Positions 17,406-27,429 of a stretch of DNA of 64,000 nt are shown here, in pieces (position 1 is the first letter of the stretch; each line of letters begins with the position of its first letter). The stretch is from Candidatus Pelagibacter sp. GTDB lineage: Bacteria; Pseudomonadota; Alphaproteobacteria; Pelagibacterales; Pelagibacteraceae. The notes below the pieces were generated by a model, which saw nothing but the letters and a program-made list of their open reading frames with translations, ran no database searches and had not been told where the DNA came from. Made by a program: the position numbers and the translations under genes. The stretch covers positions 62,001 to 126,000 of the forward strand of contig JAOOBT010000001.1 in NCBI GenBank assembly GCA_028404615.1, given 5' to 3'.

Positions 17406-18454
17406 TGAATAAAAAAAATAGTCCAAACATCGGACACAATAAAAAGTCTTTACTCAATTCACCGGTTGAACATATCGATATCAAATCTTTTGATGCTCGT
17501 AAAATTATTGATGGTATGAGCAAAATGTCTTTTACTTCTAGAGATACAGCCAGAGCAGCAGCTATTTTTAACGAAATGCTTGCAGATAAGGATTGTTCAA
17601 TTTTTTTAACTTTAGCAGGTTCAACCTCAGCAGGTGGATGTATGGATTTATATGCTGATTTGGTAAAACATAATATGGTGGATGCTATTGTGGCTACCGG
17701 AGCCTCTATTATTGATATGGATTTTTTTGAAGCTCTGGGCTTCAAACATTATCAAGGATCTCAATTTCAAGATGATACTGAGCTTAGAAATAACTATATA
17801 GATAGAATCTATGATACCTATATAGATGAGGAAGAGCTACAAGCATGTGACCAAACTATTTGCGATATTGCTAATACATTAAAGCCTAAAACTTATACCT
17901 CAAGAGAATTTATATTAGAATTAGGAAAATATCTTAAATCTAACTCTAAAAAAAAAGGTTCTTTAATAGAGACTGCGTACGATAATAACGTTCCGATATT
18001 TTGCCCAGCTTTTACCGATAGCTCAGCAGGTTTTGGACTTGTAATGCATCAAGAAAAAAATCCTGATAAACATATTACAATTGACTCTATAAGGGAGTTT
18101 AGAGAGTTGACTGAAATTAAACTTAAATCAAAGCAATCAGGACTATTGATGATTGGGGGTGGAGTGCCCAAAAATTTCATTCAAGACACGGTAGTTTGTG
18201 CAGAGTTATTAGGCAAGCAGGTCGATATGCATAAATATGCTATACAAATTACTGTTGCGGATACGAGAGATGGTGCCTGTAGTAGCTCTACATTAAAGGA
18301 GGCTAGCTCGTGGGGCAAAGTTGATATCACAAAGGAACAAATGGTATTTGCTGAGGCTACGAGCGTATTGCCATTAATTGCCAGTGATGCATATCACAGA
18401 GCTAATTGGAAAAAGAGATCAAAAAGAAATTTTTCGCAAATTTTTAAGTCTTAA
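17405..18454 (+). CDS. Deoxyhypusine-synthase-like protein, probable homospermidine synthase
   Basis: The 349-aa protein aligns by motif with deoxyhypusine synthase: LAGSTSAGGCMDLY, VDAIVATGASIIDMD, HYQGSQFQDD, GGGVPKNFIQD and ASSWGKVD, where Lys305 corresponds to the catalytic lysine of the eukaryotic enzyme. Bacteria lack eIF5A, and bacterial homologues are known to make homospermidine from putrescine (or spermidine) by NAD-dependent aminobutyl transfer. Placement between a decarboxylase and an agmatinase-like gene supports a polyamine role. The product is inferred. It starts within the stop of the preceding gene and abuts speB with no gap. Confidence 0.85.
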   Translation: MNKKNSPNIGHNKKSLLNSPVEHIDIKSFDARKIIDGMSKMSFTSRDTARAAAIFNEMLADKDCSIFLTLAGSTSAGGCMDLYADLVKHNMVDAIVATGASIIDMDFFEALGFKHYQGSQFQDDTELRNNYIDRIYDTYIDEEELQACDQTICDIANTLKPKTYTSREFILELGKYLKSNSKKKGSLIETAYDNNVPIFCPAFTDSSAGFGLVMHQEKNPDKHITIDSIREFRELTEIKLKSKQSGLLMIGGGVPKNFIQDTVVCAELLGKQVDMHKYAIQITVADTRDGACSSSTLKEASSWGKVDITKEQMVFAEATSVLPLIASDAYHRANWKKRSKRNFSQIFKS

Positions 18455-19336
18455 ATGAATTACTTAAACCAGAAAAAGGGTTTTTTGGGATATGATGCAG
18501 ATCAAAGATCTAAATCGAGAGTAGTTGTGGTACCGTTCGGTTTAGAAAAAACCGTGAGCTATGGTAGTGGTACTAAGAATGGACCAAGAGAAATAATTAA
18601 AGCCTCACATCAAGTTGAGTTATTTGATGAAGAGTTAAATAAAGAACCTTACAAAGAAATCGGCATTCAAACTTTAAAACCTTTCAAAATAAAAAGTAAA
18701 TTAAATGATGCTTTAAATCAATTATCGGAAATTAATGAAAAGATAATATCTGAAAAAAAATTTCCATTAGTCTTAGGAGGTGAACACTCTATTACTCCAG
18801 GATCTGTTAAACCATTTGCTAAAAGACATAAAGAATTAATCCTTCTTCATTTTGACGCACATGCTGATTTAAGAGAAAGTTATCAAGGAGAAAAATTTTC
18901 TCATGCTTCAGCAATTAAAAGATGTCTTGATTTTAAAAATTTAAAAGTTGTATCTTTTGGAATCAGAAATCTTTCAAAATCTGAAATGGATTACTACAAT
19001 AAGAATAAAAGTAGGATAGAAATATTTTGGGCTAAAGATAAAAAAAATTGGGATTTAAAAAAATTAGATAACTTATTTGAGAACAAGCAAGTTTATATTA
19101 CTTTTGATGTAGATGGTTTTGATGCAAGTATTATGCCAGCAACTGGAACTCCAGAACCAGGTGGATTGTATTGGGACGAAGTTTTGCGAATAATAAAGAG
19201 GGTCTGTCAAATTTCAAATATAGTTGGTGCAGATATTAATGAACTCGCACCAATAAAAAATTTTGATTCATATAACTTTTTAGTAGCAAAATTGGCTTAT
19301 AAAATCATTTCATATTCTTTTGAATTTAAACGTTAA
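18455..19336 (+). CDS. speB: Agmatinase / arginase-family ureohydrolase
   Basis: The 293-aa ureohydrolase carries all manganese-site motifs: LGGEHSIT, HFDAHADLRESY, SHASAIKR, and FDVDGFDASIMPATGTPEPGG. The family includes agmatinase, guanidinobutyrase and arginase. The PATGTPEPGG segment is typical of agmatinase-like members. Agmatinase would give putrescine plus urea, converging with the decarboxylase route. No arginine decarboxylase is in this window. It directly follows the DHS-like gene (0 bp), so all three are one operon. It ends in an 11-bp overlap with the stop of convergent regB. Confidence 0.87.
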   Translation: MNYLNQKKGFLGYDADQRSKSRVVVVPFGLEKTVSYGSGTKNGPREIIKASHQVELFDEELNKEPYKEIGIQTLKPFKIKSKLNDALNQLSEINEKIISEKKFPLVLGGEHSITPGSVKPFAKRHKELILLHFDAHADLRESYQGEKFSHASAIKRCLDFKNLKVVSFGIRNLSKSEMDYYNKNKSRIEIFWAKDKKNWDLKKLDNLFENKQVYITFDVDGFDASIMPATGTPEPGGLYWDEVLRIIKRVCQISNIVGADINELAPIKNFDSYNFLVAKLAYKIISYSFEFKR

Positions 19337-20615
19337 GTAAAATATTTTTTGGTGACCAGCTGATAACAACCGAGGCACCACCTAAATTTTTATCCTCTTT
19401 AAAAATCAATTTTGCATTTTGTCTTTCTAATAGAGTCTTTCCTAAAAAAGTTCCAAGACCTAATCCAGAATTAGGATTTGTTTCCTTGGATTTTGATTTA
19501 ATATAAGGCTCGCCGATTCTTTTGATGATATCTTCTGGGAAACCAGGCCCATCATCATTTATAATTATTTTAATTTCTTTATCGTTACTATGTAGAAAAA
19601 CATTTACTTTGCTTTTTGAAAACTTTATAGCATTACCTATAAAATTTCTTAGACCATATATCATCTCTGGTGATCTACTTATCTCAATTTTGTTTTTGTC
19701 ATTTTTGGAAACTAAATTTATATGTTTAGAAGAAGTTTCTTTAAAAGAATTTAAAATTTCTTCCAAAAGATCCTCTAATTTAACTGAGCTGAAGAATTTA
19801 TCTTTCTCTATTTGTTTTTTTGAAATTTTTTTTAAAATATCACTACATCTTTTTGATTGACTGATTAATAAATCTATATCTTTTGATAATTCACTATTAT
19901 CACCAATTTCTTTTTTTAGTTCTTTAGATACTACAGAAATGGTTGCCAGCGGTGTTCCTAATGAGTGAGCTGCCGCTGCTGCTTGCCCTCCTAGAGATTC
20001 TAATTCATATTCTTTATAAATTACTTCTTGTAATTTATTTAGCGCTTCAGAAGTTTTCTTTTTTTCACCTGCGAAGCGAATACCGAAATAACTTAAAAAT
20101 ACTAAACCAATTAAAATTGATATTATTATTCCAGTTTTATAAAAATTAGGAAAATGAAGTAAGTCCATTTCTTCTCCGGGTAAAGGGAGATGATAAAATG
20201 AAATAGTTAATAAAAGTAATGATGTAATCAATCCTAAAATAATAGTAGTCCCCATACTTAAGAAAGTGGATGAAACTATTGCAGGAATAATAAGTAAAAA
20301 ACAAAATGGATTAAATATACCGCCAGTCAAGTATAACAAAATACTTAATTGTATTAGATCATAAATTAGAAAAACTGATGCATATAGATCTTTTAGTTGA
20401 TTAAATTTAATTCCAAATTGTAAATATAGGTTAGTAGCCAAACCCACACAAATTATTAGATAGCATAACTCAATCGGAAATGGCAGTTGAAGATAGAAAT
20501 ATACAACACTGATAGAAAAAAACTGGCCAAAAATGGCTATATATCTAAGTATTGTAAGGGTATTTTTATCTAAATTAAGGTTCTCTTTTGTCCTAAAAAG
20601 AGTGGATAGATTCAT
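19326..20615 (-). CDS. regB: Redox sensor histidine kinase RegB/PrrB/ActS
   Basis: This 429-aa kinase has about six N-terminal helices (25-180) with the quinone-linked redox box GGIFNPF (98-104). The H-box AAAAHSLGTPLATI contains His217, and the conserved redox cysteine Cys257 sits in SKRCSDIL. N and G boxes follow (NFIGNAIKFSKS, DDGPGFPE, GLGLGTFLGK). RegB phosphorylates RegA when the quinone pool is reduced. It sits 7 bp downstream of gyrB on the same strand, and its partner regA is 3.3 kb further on. SenC, often between the two in other Alphaproteobacteria, is absent here. Confidence 0.93.
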   Translation of the reverse strand: MNLSTLFRTKENLNLDKNTLTILRYIAIFGQFFSISVVYFYLQLPFPIELCYLIICVGLATNLYLQFGIKFNQLKDLYASVFLIYDLIQLSILLYLTGGIFNPFCFLLIIPAIVSSTFLSMGTTIILGLITSLLLLTISFYHLPLPGEEMDLLHFPNFYKTGIIISILIGLVFLSYFGIRFAGEKKKTSEALNKLQEVIYKEYELESLGGQAAAAAHSLGTPLATISVVSKELKKEIGDNSELSKDIDLLISQSKRCSDILKKISKKQIEKDKFFSSVKLEDLLEEILNSFKETSSKHINLVSKNDKNKIEISRSPEMIYGLRNFIGNAIKFSKSKVNVFLHSNDKEIKIIINDDGPGFPEDIIKRIGEPYIKSKSKETNPNSGLGLGTFLGKTLLERQNAKLIFKEDKNLGGASVVISWSPKNILLNV

Positions 20616-20622
20616 TAAAATA

Positions 20623-22683
<2,061 letters not shown>

Positions 22684-22784
22684 TTAGAATTCTTCATCAT
22701 ATCATTTTTTTAATCGAATAGAAAACTGCTTTTGGGGATAGCCACTTAAAACTATTTAGTATCAACAATTATAGAGCTAAAAAT

Positions 22785-22819
22785 AAAAAAAAATCTAAAA
22801 ACCGATAAAACTAGATTTT
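22785..22819 (-). terminator. Intrinsic terminator after dnaN
   Basis: On the minus strand, AAAATCTA (22819-22812) pairs with TAGATTTT (22797-22790) across a loop of about 14 nt. The pairing arm then runs into nine consecutive T (22793-22785). The hairpin overlaps the dnaN stop codon (TAG at 22813-22811). It would separate the dnaA-dnaN transcript from gyrB, which then needs its own promoter in 22681-22784. The stem is AT-rich and therefore modest in strength. Confidence 0.6.
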
Positions 22820-23926
22820 CATCGGCATTATAACGTAATAGCTATTTTTATCTGAGATGTCCTCTATTAAGACTGGTGATACAGAGTCTTTGAGATTCAT
22901 TTTTAGATTCGTATTTTCAACCTCTGAAGCAATGTCGATTAAATATTTTGAATTAAAACTTATGTTTAGATTTTCTGAATTAAATTCTGCCTTTATCTTT
23001 TCATTTCCTTCCCCTGAATTAGCGCTATTAACTGAGAGTTGAACATTATCTTTATTTATATGTAATTTAACTCCTTCTTTTCTATCGAGTGAAACACTTG
23101 CAACTCTTTCAATTGAATTTATAAAATCTTTTGATGATACAACTAGAGTTTTATCGTTTTGAGTTGGCACTACTTTTTTATAATCAGGAAATTTCCCATC
23201 TATTACTTTAGAAATCAATTTTATGCTCCCAAGTGTAAATTTTATTTTATTGTCACTGGTTTGCATAGTTAATGGGTCCTTGGCCTCAGTTAAGAGTGAA
23301 CATAATTGAAATACTGTCTTTCTTGGTAAAATAATAGAGTTAAAATCATTCATTTTATCTACCTCTAAGCTGCTAGAGGACAATCTATGACTATCCGTAG
23401 CAACGCCTGTTAAAAAATTTCTCCCATGAGCCTCTGTAAGATGTAGAAATATTCCATTAAGATAGTGTCTAGTATCATCATTTGATATTGAAATTCTTGT
23501 TTTATTTAAAAGTTTTAAAAATCTGTTGTTATTTAATGAAATTTCTCTCCCTTCAAATTCATCTGCAAAAGTTGGAAAATTATCAGTTGGTAAGCACAGT
23601 AGATTAAAATCTGCGCTTTCACTTTTTAAACTAAGTCTATTTTCTGATTTTAATTCGAAGTTTAATTCTGAGTCAGATGAAATTTTTCTTAAAATATCGT
23701 AAAGTATTGCTGCAGAAGTTGTAGTGCTTCCTTCGTTAATTATTTTGACATTGCTTATTTCGTCATAAAAAATAATGTCAAGATCAGTGGCAACAATGGA
23801 TAATTTTTTATCTTTAAGTTGAAGCAGAACATTTGAAAGTATAGGAAGAGTATTTTTTTTTTCTACTACTCCTTGAACAAAATTTAATGATTTCAATAAA
23901 ATATCTCTTTTTACAACAAACTGCAT
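22811..23926 (-). CDS. dnaN: DNA polymerase III beta subunit (sliding clamp)
   Basis: The 371-aa length and three repeated clamp domains fit DnaN. Visible features include the N-terminal MQFVVKRDILLKSLNFVQGVVEKKNTLPILSNVLL in two parts, ATDSHRLSSSSLEV, and the C-terminal YYVIMPMKI, equivalent to the usual Y-V-x-M-P-M/L-R/K-I. The clamp tethers the replicative polymerase and other repair enzymes to DNA. It lies 4 bp downstream of dnaA, so the two are coupled. A weak intrinsic terminator overlaps its stop. Confidence 0.97.
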   Translation of the reverse strand: MQFVVKRDILLKSLNFVQGVVEKKNTLPILSNVLLQLKDKKLSIVATDLDIIFYDEISNVKIINEGSTTTSAAILYDILRKISSDSELNFELKSENRLSLKSESADFNLLCLPTDNFPTFADEFEGREISLNNNRFLKLLNKTRISISNDDTRHYLNGIFLHLTEAHGRNFLTGVATDSHRLSSSSLEVDKMNDFNSIILPRKTVFQLCSLLTEAKDPLTMQTSDNKIKFTLGSIKLISKVIDGKFPDYKKVVPTQNDKTLVVSSKDFINSIERVASVSLDRKEGVKLHINKDNVQLSVNSANSGEGNEKIKAEFNSENLNISFNSKYLIDIASEVENTNLKMNLKDSVSPVLIEDISDKNSYYVIMPMKI

Positions 23927-23930
23927 TTAT

Positions 23931-25322
23931 CTACTGCTCTAATAATAAACTTTTTATCTGACTAATATTCTTTTTCATCTCATCATCTTGCTCAGATAGT
24001 CTAGTAATAGTTTTAACTGCATGTATAACCGTAGTGTGATCTCGGTTTGCAAATCTTCTTCCAATTTCCGGTAAAGATCGAGTCGTCATTTTTTTTGCTA
24101 AGTACATTGCTATCTGTCTCGGCCTAGCAAGCGGTCGCGATCTTCTTTGAGATAGCATTTCACTTAAAGCAATATTAAAATAATTTGAAACAACGTTTTG
24201 TATTTTATCGACTGTTATGATTCTAATTTGATTAAAAACATCTTTTAAAATATTTTTACAATCACTTATATTTAAATCTTTGTTATGAACTCTGCTGAAT
24301 GCAATAACTCTATTTAATATACCAATTAGTTCCCTAATATTTGTTTTGCTTTCACTGGCTAAATAATTAATCACCTCATCGCTTAGATTAATTTTTTCTT
24401 TAAATTGACTCTCAATTTCTTCTATCTTTTTTTTTATTATTTTTATTTTTAAATCCAAATCTGGAGCCTCAATATCAACTACCAAACCCCCGGCTAATCT
24501 TGATTTAATTCTTTCTTGTACTCTATCGAGCTTCATTGGTGCTCTATCTGCTGAAATTATTATTTGTGAGCCTTTATCCATAAGGCTGTTAAATGTATGA
24601 AAAAATTCTTCTTGTAAGCTCTCTTTTCCACTAATAAATTGAATGTCATCAATTATAAATACTGATGATTTCCTAAAAAAATCTTTGAAATTTACCATAT
24701 CATTTTTTTTTATGGATTTAATAAAATGATACATGAATCTCTCAGCTGAAATAAACATTACATTATTATTACCTTGAAGCTCTAATCCGATTGCATTTAA
24801 AAGGTGGGTTTTACCTAAACCTACTCCTCCACATACATATAGCGGGTTATACCTTGAAATATGCTCACATACCTTTTTCGAATAAGAAAGCGCAATATCG
24901 TTACTTTTGCCTTGTATGAAACTCTCAAAATTTAAATTAGGGTTTAGCCTATTATAATTTAAAATGGAGTCTTTAATTTCGGTAACTTTATTAAGCTCAT
25001 CAATTTTTATGAATTCCTGATTTTTTTTATTTTCTTCAATTATCTTAAATTCAATTCTATTTAAACTGAGTTTAAAGCTTTTAACTTGCTCTAAGATTTT
25101 GTCTAAATAACGTGAAACTATCCAATCCCTAAAAAATCTTGTAGGCACCCCGAGAACTAGATAGTCATTATATTCTTTTACTAAAGAGATTTTTTGTAAC
25201 CAACTGTTATATACTTCGCTACCAAAAGTCTTTTTAAATGATGTTTGTATTTCTTCCCAATTTAACGTCTTTTCTTCTTCTGAAACAAACGCGTTCTGTT
25301 TTTTTATATTGTTGTTTTCCAT
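23931..25322 (-). CDS. dnaA: Chromosomal replication initiator DnaA
   Basis: The 463-aa protein has an N-terminal interaction domain (WEEIQTSFKKTFG...YNSWL), a short linker, an AAA+ domain with Walker A CGGVGLGKTHLLNAIG and Walker B VFIIDDIQFISGKE, and the C-terminal DNA-binding domain with RPLARPRQIAMYLAKK and the signature RDHTTVIHAVKTI. It melts the replication origin in its ATP form. The gene stands between rpsT (216-bp gap) and dnaN, a common alphaproteobacterial arrangement. Confidence 0.97.
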   Translation of the reverse strand: MENNNIKKQNAFVSEEEKTLNWEEIQTSFKKTFGSEVYNSWLQKISLVKEYNDYLVLGVPTRFFRDWIVSRYLDKILEQVKSFKLSLNRIEFKIIEENKKNQEFIKIDELNKVTEIKDSILNYNRLNPNLNFESFIQGKSNDIALSYSKKVCEHISRYNPLYVCGGVGLGKTHLLNAIGLELQGNNNVMFISAERFMYHFIKSIKKNDMVNFKDFFRKSSVFIIDDIQFISGKESLQEEFFHTFNSLMDKGSQIIISADRAPMKLDRVQERIKSRLAGGLVVDIEAPDLDLKIKIIKKKIEEIESQFKEKINLSDEVINYLASESKTNIRELIGILNRVIAFSRVHNKDLNISDCKNILKDVFNQIRIITVDKIQNVVSNYFNIALSEMLSQRRSRPLARPRQIAMYLAKKMTTRSLPEIGRRFANRDHTTVIHAVKTITRLSEQDDEMKKNISQIKSLLLEQ

Positions 25323-25538
25323 GTAGATTTTTCTTAAAGAGATTCCTTTAAACGACTTTTGTAAATTTTTTGCAACTACGTATAGGTTGTAATCAAAAAT
25401 AAATTTACAAATTGGTTGTACAGTTATCGTTCAGATAGAATAAAAAAATATTTTCAACTGAATGAATTAAGTTTCTACATTTGGTTATATGAAACTAAAT
25501 ATAGATTAAATCTTTTTGGACAATCAACTTTAAATTGA
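25323..25538. other. dnaA-rpsT intergenic region, longest gap in the window
   Basis: This gap of about 216 bp is strongly AT-rich and must hold the dnaA promoter on the minus strand. I searched by eye for DnaA boxes (TTWTNCACA, both strands) and saw no convincing match. I also saw no iteron-like repeats or long inverted repeats beyond the weak AATCAA...TTGATT at 25522-25540. I therefore do not call it an origin, although dnaA-proximal origins occur in other bacteria. Confidence 0.4.
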
Positions 25539-25799
25539 TTATTTAGAGGAAACTTTTTTTGAAATTCTAGAAATTTTTCTTGCAGCTGTGTTTCTACTTA
25601 TAATACCAGATTTGGCAACCTGCATTAGAATTGATTGAAATTTTGAAAAATATTTTTTTGCCTTTGCCTTATCTTTATCTTTTAAATGGATTTCCATTTG
25701 CTTTACGGCGTTCTTATATTTGCTCTTTCGAATTCTATTGACTTGGGTCTGTTTTTTAACCCTCCTTACTCTTCTGATTGCTGATTTAGTATTTGGCAT
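25539..25799 (-). CDS. rpsT: 30S ribosomal protein S20
   Basis: The 86-aa basic protein begins MPNTKSAIRRVRRVKKQ, and contains KAKKYFSKFQSILMQVAKSGIISRNTAARKISR in two conserved blocks; both are S20 hallmarks (the usual N-terminus is MANTxSAxKRxR). It binds 16S rRNA early in small-subunit assembly. It lies between mutM and dnaA on the same strand, with 44 bp separating it from mutM. Confidence 0.96.
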   Translation of the reverse strand: MPNTKSAIRRVRRVKKQTQVNRIRKSKYKNAVKQMEIHLKDKDKAKAKKYFSKFQSILMQVAKSGIISRNTAARKISRISKKVSSK

Positions 25800-25843
25800 T
25801 TTTTAGGATTGTATATATGTGCAATTTAACATGGTCAACTTTA

Positions 25844-26713
25844 TTATTTTTGGCATTTACTACAAAAAAATGATGCCCGATTGGCTATTACAATTTTTTT
25901 AATCTTACCTAAGCACTTAACATTAGAGCAATTTTCACCTTTTTTTCCATAAACGCTAAAATGTTGCTGAAACAAACCTTTTTTTCCACTGCCACTAGAA
26001 AAATTTTTGATGGATGAACCTCCAAGTATAATTGCTTTAGTGATTATTTTTTTTGAAAATTTTATAATTTTTTGAATCTCAGAATTTGTAAGTTTTTTTA
26101 TTTTTTTTGTAGGTCTTACCCCGCTAAAAAAAAGAATTTCGTTTACATAAATATTACCAAGTCCAGATATAAATTTTTGATCCATTAATAAATCCTTTAT
26201 TGTTCTTTCTCTTCCTTTTATGAAATTTTTAAAGTATTCAACACTAAATTCAGTGCTTAAAGGTTCGGGCCCTAAATGTTTAAGGTGGATATTTTGGTCC
26301 AAACTAACTCTTTTTACAAATTTTATAAAACCAAATTTTCTAATATCATTATAAATCAATTTATTATCATTTGATAAATCAAAGATTATGCGATCATGTT
26401 TTTTATCTTTTTCTTCATTTAAATCGTAATAAAAACTCGTTTTATATTTTCTTCTTTTACTGTTAACAAAAAAAAATTTTCCAGTCATACCTAAATGCAC
26501 TAACATTACAATGTCTTTATCAAAAAAAAATAATAGATATTTAGATCTCCTGGAAATTTTTTTAAACTTTAACCCAATGATCTTTTTAATTTTATTTCTA
26601 TTAATTTTGTATCGTAGTCTCCCATCATTTATTTTGACCGCTTTTATAATTAAATTTTGAGTTTTATTAGTTAAAGACCTTTTAACAACTTCAACTTCTG
26701 GTAATTCTGGCAT
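25844..26713 (-). CDS. mutM: Formamidopyrimidine-DNA glycosylase
   Basis: The 289-aa enzyme starts MPELPEVEVVKRSL, where Pro2 is the catalytic nucleophile and Glu3 the general acid. The helix-two-turn-helix segment KFISGLGNIYVNEILFFSGV follows, and the C-terminal zinc finger has four cysteines (C-S-N-V-K-C ... C-S-K-C). It removes 8-oxoguanine and ring-opened purines in base-excision repair. Its start codon is only 11 bp from the divergent ubiE start, so each promoter must lie inside the other gene. Confidence 0.96.
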   Translation of the reverse strand: MPELPEVEVVKRSLTNKTQNLIIKAVKINDGRLRYKINRNKIKKIIGLKFKKISRRSKYLLFFFDKDIVMLVHLGMTGKFFFVNSKRRKYKTSFYYDLNEEKDKKHDRIIFDLSNDNKLIYNDIRKFGFIKFVKRVSLDQNIHLKHLGPEPLSTEFSVEYFKNFIKGRERTIKDLLMDQKFISGLGNIYVNEILFFSGVRPTKKIKKLTNSEIQKIIKFSKKIITKAIILGGSSIKNFSSGSGKKGLFQQHFSVYGKKGENCSNVKCLGKIKKIVIANRASFFCSKCQK

Positions 26714-26724
26714 ATAATTAAATT

Positions 26725-27429
26725 ATGAAAAGCACTATTCAAGATAAAGCAAAATTAGTCAATTCTGTATTTTCGGAAGTTTACAACAAATATGACTTCA
26801 TGAATGATATAATGTCCTTGGGAATACATCGTATTTGGAAGGATAAATTTATTGACTGGATGAATCCTTCTAATGACTCCTCTTTGATTGATGTCGCATC
26901 AGGCACTGGAGATATAGCAAAACTATTTTCTTTACGGAATAAAAATCTATCAACGGTCACTTGCATAGAGCCAAACGAACACATGTTTAAGGAAGGAAAA
27001 AAAAATCTTGCGAATTTTAAGAATATCAAATGGATTAAGTCTACTGCTGAAAATTTACCTGTTGATGATAATATTTATGACTTTTATTCAATTAGCTATG
27101 GCATACGAAATGTTTCTGATATTAATAAAGCTCTAAAGGAAGCTTACAGAGTTTTAAAACCAGGTGGTCGTTTTATGTGTCTAGAATTTTCAAAAATAAA
27201 TAATGAATTATTAAGTTTTTTATATAAAAATTACTCAAAAGTCATACCTGCTTTAGGTAAATATGTTGTAGGATCATCAAAACCATACGAATATTTGATT
27301 AACAGTATAGACGCTTTTTATAATCAAGATCAACTTTTAGAACTAATAACTAAAAATGGGTTTACCAACGTAGAATACAGAAATCTCACAAACGGTATAT
27401 CAGCTATACATTCTGGATGGAAAATTTAA
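26725..27429 (+). CDS. ubiE: Ubiquinone/menaquinone biosynthesis C-methyltransferase
   Basis: The 234-aa SAM-dependent methyltransferase has VFSEVYNKYDFMNDIMSLG near the start (UbiE signature), SAM site LIDVASGTGDIAKLF, and the second signature YGIRNVSDINKALKEAYRVLKPGG. It methylates the benzoquinol ring in ubiquinone synthesis. It heads a plus-strand run ubiE-ubiB-coaBC-dut-thiF-SH3 and abuts ubiB with no gap. Its start is 11 bp from divergent mutM. Confidence 0.95.
   Translation: MKSTIQDKAKLVNSVFSEVYNKYDFMNDIMSLGIHRIWKDKFIDWMNPSNDSSLIDVASGTGDIAKLFSLRNKNLSTVTCIEPNEHMFKEGKKNLANFKNIKWIKSTAENLPVDDNIYDFYSISYGIRNVSDINKALKEAYRVLKPGGRFMCLEFSKINNELLSFLYKNYSKVIPALGKYVVGSSKPYEYLINSIDAFYNQDQLLELITKNGFTNVEYRNLTNGISAIHSGWKI

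Noticed and set aside
25323..25538. Replication origin beside dnaA
   Set aside because: The gap is AT-rich and next to dnaA, but I found no DnaA-box-like sites (TTWTNCACA) on either strand and no repeats. Genome-wide GC skew would be needed.
25522..25540. rpsT terminator (AATCAA...TTGATT)
   Set aside because: Only six base pairs and no T run on the minus strand after the hairpin.
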